From: an uncultured bacterium
Lineage (GTDB): Bacteria > Patescibacteriota > Minisyncoccia > Phycocordibacterales > PALSA-1337
Reading direction: 5' to 3'
NCBI GenBank assembly: GCA_903868845.1
Contig: CAIPWS010000016.1
Location: 1-7,165, forward strand
Length of the DNA stretch: 7,165 nucleotides
Within the stretch, counting starts at the first letter, position 1, and every line of letters starts with the position of its first letter. Positions 4,477 through 7,165 of the stretch are shown in pieces. The notes below the pieces were generated by a model that worked only from the letters and a program-made list of their open reading frames with translations, had not been told where the DNA came from and made no database searches. The translations under genes were made by a program, and so were the position numbers.

Positions 4477-6282
4477 ATGAATAAAGGCTTTACTCTCATT
4501 GAACTCTTGGTAGTCATAGCTATCATTGCTATTTTGTCGGGTATCATATTGTTTTCATTGAATACCGCAAAAGTAAACGCAAAAGACGCTGTTAGAAAGT
4601 CCGATTTAAATTCAATTAAGTCGGCTCTTGAGTTGTATGCCAATGATCACAATGGAAAATACCCATCTACTATTCCTTCCGGCCAGACTACTCCGCTAGT
4701 TCTTGGTCTGAACGGTTGCAGTACATGGTCGGACAATCAAATTACTACAGCTTCATCTACTTGGATTCCTGGACTTGTCTCTGGTGGTTACATACCCAAG
4801 TTACCACATGATCCAGATGGATTGGCCGCTACATTATCCGATCCGGTCGCTGCAGCAAATGCTGGATGTAATTCTACTTATCTTTATTCATCGGATGGTA
4901 CAGATTATGCTATCAGTAATTCTTTAGCAGTTATTTCTACAAATCCTGCAAATACTGCAGTAATGGTACCAGTCACACCAAATGGATCAGGTACAAGTAC
5001 TGGCGGTGACGGTACTGGTGGAACAGGTGGTGGAGGTTCCGGTGGAGGAGGCTACACAGGTAATGGAAACTCAGGAAGAGGTATTAGCTACGCATTGCAG
5101 TTGAATGGAACATCAAATTATCTACAAACACCAAACGTATATGGTGGGCTCAGTCAATTTTCATATGTCGCGTGGGTTAAGTTGAATAATTCAAATGCAC
5201 TTAGCAACAGTCCATGGCTTTTGGGACCGATAAATTCATACAGGCAAGGGATGGAGGTTAATCTTACAGCAACTGGTCAAATATCTACTGGATATACAGG
5301 TATTAGTGGCAAACAATCCACGATAACCATACCGATAGATTCGAGCTGGCATTTTATTGCTGTTACTACTACAAATGCCGCTGGTGGGCAGACATGTTTT
5401 TATGTTGATGCCGGTGCTGGCGATTGCGCACCATACGCATATACTCCAGATAGCAGCCAGTATGATGAAATAGGTTATGCAACGTGGGGAGGTTTGGGAT
5501 ACATGCCTTCTCCTTATGCAAATATTTCTATCACTCAGATCTCGAAATGGAATAAGGCCTTATCGCCAGACGAATTAGCAGCTATTTATACATCAGGTAT
5601 ATCTGGAAATTCAGCAAATTTGCTTGCGTATTACGATTTTCACGAGGGATATGGAAAAACAGTTTCAGATGTCTCCGGAAACAACCGTACGGGAACTATC
5701 ATAGATGATTCTGGGAGTAATTGGCCTGCATGGTCTGGAAATGTTACAGGTTCAGTCCCGCCAACATTGTCGAGTCTTAGTTCACAGATAAAATCTGATT
5801 TGAATAGCATGCGCACGGCTGGTCAAAATTATTTTGCAGCTCATGCGTCATACGCACCAAGTTTGATTGGCAATGTCACCGATACAGATGGAATAAGAAG
5901 TTGTAATGATTCGACAGTTGCTGGAAGTCTATTTGCTGATTCTACTATGACCAACCTTATAAGTGACATAATGTCAAAAGGTGTAGCTATAGATTGCGCA
6001 ATAAGAAAGGGTACAACAGGGGGGAAGTCTTGGACTGTTGCTGCTGTTCTTCCTACGGATACTTCAACTTCACATGATGTTTATTGCGTTGATTATACAG
6101 GATATTTTGGCCGTCTTGCTGCTGCAAATTATAGTAGTGGAGACAGGAGCTTCAGTGCTGGCGACATTTATAACAAATTGACTATGACAAATGATCATAA
6201 TAGTAGTAATACCGTTATAGCGCCACACACTTATGGGGATGGTGGTTATGGAAATAATGCAGTCCCTCTTCAATGTAATTAA
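4477..6282 (+). CDS. Composite type IV pseudopilin: pilin head, Gly-rich linker, LamG domain, second pilin-like head; 601 aa
   Basis: Predicted secreted component of a type IV pilus or type II-like secretion fibre. The prepilin signal MNKG^FTLIE (cleavage after Gly4, mature Glu5 present) leads into the hydrophobic helix (10-28). A PulG/pilin-type head (about 29-165) has YIPKLPHDPDG and Cys81/Cys131. A linker (about 170-202) contains GGGGSGGGG (184-192). A LamG/concanavalin-like domain (about 203-423) shows LQLNGTSNYL, FSYVAWVKL, WHFIAVT, KWNKALSPDELAAIY and YYDFHEGYGKTVSDVSGN, plus Cys307/Cys317. A C-terminal domain (about 432-601) again resembles a pilin head (KSDLNS at 439-444, later VYCVDYTG), with Cys476, 507, 537 and 600. 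Eight cysteines in all allow four disulfides in an exported protein. It is far longer than ordinary pilins (about 130-200 aa). No SD precedes this ATG; an in-frame ATG at 4429 would give 617 aa with a longer, very basic leader. It has its own promoter, with no pilus genes nearby. The glycan-binding or adhesive role is inferred from LamG. Confidence 0.9.
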   Translation: MNKGFTLIELLVVIAIIAILSGIILFSLNTAKVNAKDAVRKSDLNSIKSALELYANDHNGKYPSTIPSGQTTPLVLGLNGCSTWSDNQITTASSTWIPGLVSGGYIPKLPHDPDGLAATLSDPVAAANAGCNSTYLYSSDGTDYAISNSLAVISTNPANTAVMVPVTPNGSGTSTGGDGTGGTGGGGSGGGGYTGNGNSGRGISYALQLNGTSNYLQTPNVYGGLSQFSYVAWVKLNNSNALSNSPWLLGPINSYRQGMEVNLTATGQISTGYTGISGKQSTITIPIDSSWHFIAVTTTNAAGGQTCFYVDAGAGDCAPYAYTPDSSQYDEIGYATWGGLGYMPSPYANISITQISKWNKALSPDELAAIYTSGISGNSANLLAYYDFHEGYGKTVSDVSGNNRTGTIIDDSGSNWPAWSGNVTGSVPPTLSSLSSQIKSDLNSMRTAGQNYFAAHASYAPSLIGNVTDTDGIRSCNDSTVAGSLFADSTMTNLISDIMSKGVAIDCAIRKGTTGGKSWTVAAVLPTDTSTSHDVYCVDYTGYFGRLAAANYSSGDRSFSAGDIYNKLTMTNDHNSSNTVIAPHTYGDGGYGNNAVPLQCN

Positions 6283-6302
6283 ATGTAACTAAAAGTGGTT
6301 TC

Positions 6303-6311
6303 TGGTATAAT
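6303..6311 (+). promoter_or_regulatory. Extended -10 promoter for gap
   Basis: TG-G-TATAAT, with TG at 6303-6304 and the hexamer at 6306-6311. The -35 region (about 6283-6288, ATGTAA) is poor. The predicted start near A6318 gives a leader of about 54 bases. It begins 21 bases after the pseudopilin stop, with no terminator hairpin in between, so some read-through from the pseudopilin gene is possible. Confidence 0.7.
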
Positions 6312-6371
6312 AGGCTCACAGTTTATTGGAATTTTTATTATTTTAAGGATACTAGTTTTGTTTAAATTCAT

Positions 6372-7165
6372 ATGAAAAAAATACGTGTAGCTATAAATGG
6401 TTTCGGACGCATCGGTCGCGCATTTGTGAAGGTTGCAAGAACTCGTCAAGATATAGAGGTTGTGGCGGTTAACGATCTTGGTGATATTAAGAATTTCGCT
6501 TATCTTCTCAAGTATGATACGGCTTACGGCGTCAGTCAGTTCGATGTCTCTGTAAAAGAAGGCGCAAGTGAAAAGGCGCAAGTGGAAAGTGCGGGCACAC
6601 TAGTAGTAGATGGTCAAGAAATCCTCTTTATCAGTCAGAAGGATCCCTCACAGCTTCCATGGAAAAAGCTCGATATAGATGTGGTCGTCGAATCTACAGG
6701 CCTCTTTACTTCATCCGAGAAAGCGCAAGCTCACATAGTCGCTGGTGCAAAGCGCGTTGTTGTCTCAGCTCCGATCAAGGATGCGGCCGACAGCAAGGTT
6801 CAAGGCGCTACTGTTCTCATGTCTATGAATGAAGACAAGCTCGAAGGTTGCCAGATTTCCTCAAATGCATCTTGTACCACAAATGCCGGCTCACCTTTGA
6901 TTGCTATTTTGAATGAGGCGCTCGGAATCGAAAAAGCTTTGCTCAATACGGTTCATGGTTACACTGCCAGCCAATCTCTCGTCGACGGTCCTTCCAAGAA
7001 AGATCTTCGTGAAGGTCGTGCCGCTGCGCAGAATATAGTGCCATCTTCGACAGGTGCCGCTATCGCTGTTACTCAAGTTATGCCAGAGTTGAAAGGATTG
7101 TTCGATGGAATCTCAATACGTGTGCCAGTCGTCACCGGTTCTATAGTTGACGTAACTTTCATTTC
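6372..7165 (+). CDS. gap: Glyceraldehyde-3-phosphate dehydrogenase, 3'-truncated by the window edge (264 codons visible)
   Basis: Cytoplasmic glycolytic enzyme converting glyceraldehyde-3-phosphate, NAD and phosphate to 1,3-bisphosphoglycerate. Translation from ATG 6372 gives the Rossmann start INGFGRIGR (8-16), VNDLGD with Asp35 (the usual mark of NAD preference), ESTGLF (107-112), SAPIKD (132-137), the active-site block SNASCTTNAG (164-173, catalytic Cys168), HGYTASQ (catalytic His195), DGPSKKDLREGR (205-216) and PSSTGAA (224-230). Roughly 70-80 C-terminal residues lie beyond the window. Odd points: CTTNCL is replaced by CTTNAG, and there is an insertion of about ten residues (about 63-75) relative to E. 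coli-type enzymes. The only SD-like element, AAGGA at 6345-6349, is 22 bases before the ATG and too far to be a normal SD; an in-frame TAA at 6363-6365 excludes an earlier start. Identity is certain; direction of flux is not readable. Confidence 0.98.
   Translation, partial: MKKIRVAINGFGRIGRAFVKVARTRQDIEVVAVNDLGDIKNFAYLLKYDTAYGVSQFDVSVKEGASEKAQVESAGTLVVDGQEILFISQKDPSQLPWKKLDIDVVVESTGLFTSSEKAQAHIVAGAKRVVVSAPIKDAADSKVQGATVLMSMNEDKLEGCQISSNASCTTNAGSPLIAILNEALGIEKALLNTVHGYTASQSLVDGPSKKDLREGRAAAQNIVPSSTGAAIAVTQVMPELKGLFDGISIRVPVVTGSIVDVTFI
6559..6584 (+). repeat. Short tandem direct repeat inside gap (12-bp unit, 14-bp period)
   Basis: AAGGCGCAAGTG occurs at 6559-6570 and again at 6573-6584. The period is not a multiple of three, so the two copies are read in different frames (EGASE, then KAQVE). 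It lies exactly in the extra segment this GAPDH has between the KYDT region and LVVDG. Confidence 0.8.

Noticed and set aside
1..7165. CRISPR array, tRNA/rRNA genes, insertion sequence or prophage
   Set aside because: No regularly spaced repeats, cloverleaf-like sequence, rRNA segments, transposase motifs or terminal inverted repeats were seen.
1..7165. Alternative genetic code with TGA as glycine
   Set aside because: All recognised genes are open without in-frame TGA, and the glycosyltransferase ends at a TGA where the domain is complete.

Overview
The window reads like a chromosomal segment of an ultra-small bacterium of the Patescibacteria (Candidate Phyla Radiation), most like Parcubacteria. 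This placement is inferred from style, not from a marker gene. The signs are a moderately AT-rich sequence, short intergenic gaps, single unlinked housekeeping genes, a pseudopilin carrying a LamG domain, a divergent DedA protein, and several starts without a clear Shine-Dalgarno (SD) sequence. All genes read through with the standard bacterial code. TGA is used as a stop (the glycosyltransferase ends in TGA), so the TGA=Gly code of Gracilibacteria/Absconditabacteria is not indicated.

Layout: (1) 4-252, + strand, the end of an unrecognised small membrane-anchored protein. It converges on and overlaps (2) a minus-strand two-gene unit, 1511 to 214: a DedA/VTT-type membrane protein followed by a family 2 glycosyltransferase, joined by a one-base TAATG stop/start overlap. 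(3) A 50-bp divergent intergenic region. (4) pyrD, 1562-2638, a dihydroorotate dehydrogenase with a class 2 layout but a class 1-type active-site cysteine, followed by a probable hairpin terminator. (5) A gene-free stretch of about 210 bases that probably includes the leader of (6) a PIN-PhoH (PhoH2-type) RNA-processing ATPase, 2914-4353, which has the only perfect SD in the window and ends at a very strong hairpin. (7) An extended -10 promoter directly behind that hairpin drives (8) a large composite pseudopilin, 4477-6282. (9) Another extended -10 promoter precedes (10) gap (GAPDH), cut by the window edge at 7165.

The genes do not form one pathway. DedA and the glycosyltransferase are very likely co-expressed and may both serve polyprenyl-linked glycan chemistry at the membrane. 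pyrD, phoH2, the pseudopilin and gap look like separate transcription units, each with its own terminator or promoter signals.

The most interesting object is the composite pseudopilin. It has a normal prepilin signal and pilin head, a natural Gly4-Ser-Gly4 linker, a LamG/concanavalin-like lectin-type domain, and then a second pilin-like head that lacks the hydrophobic helix but repeats the start of the first head (KSDLNS...A...Y...H).
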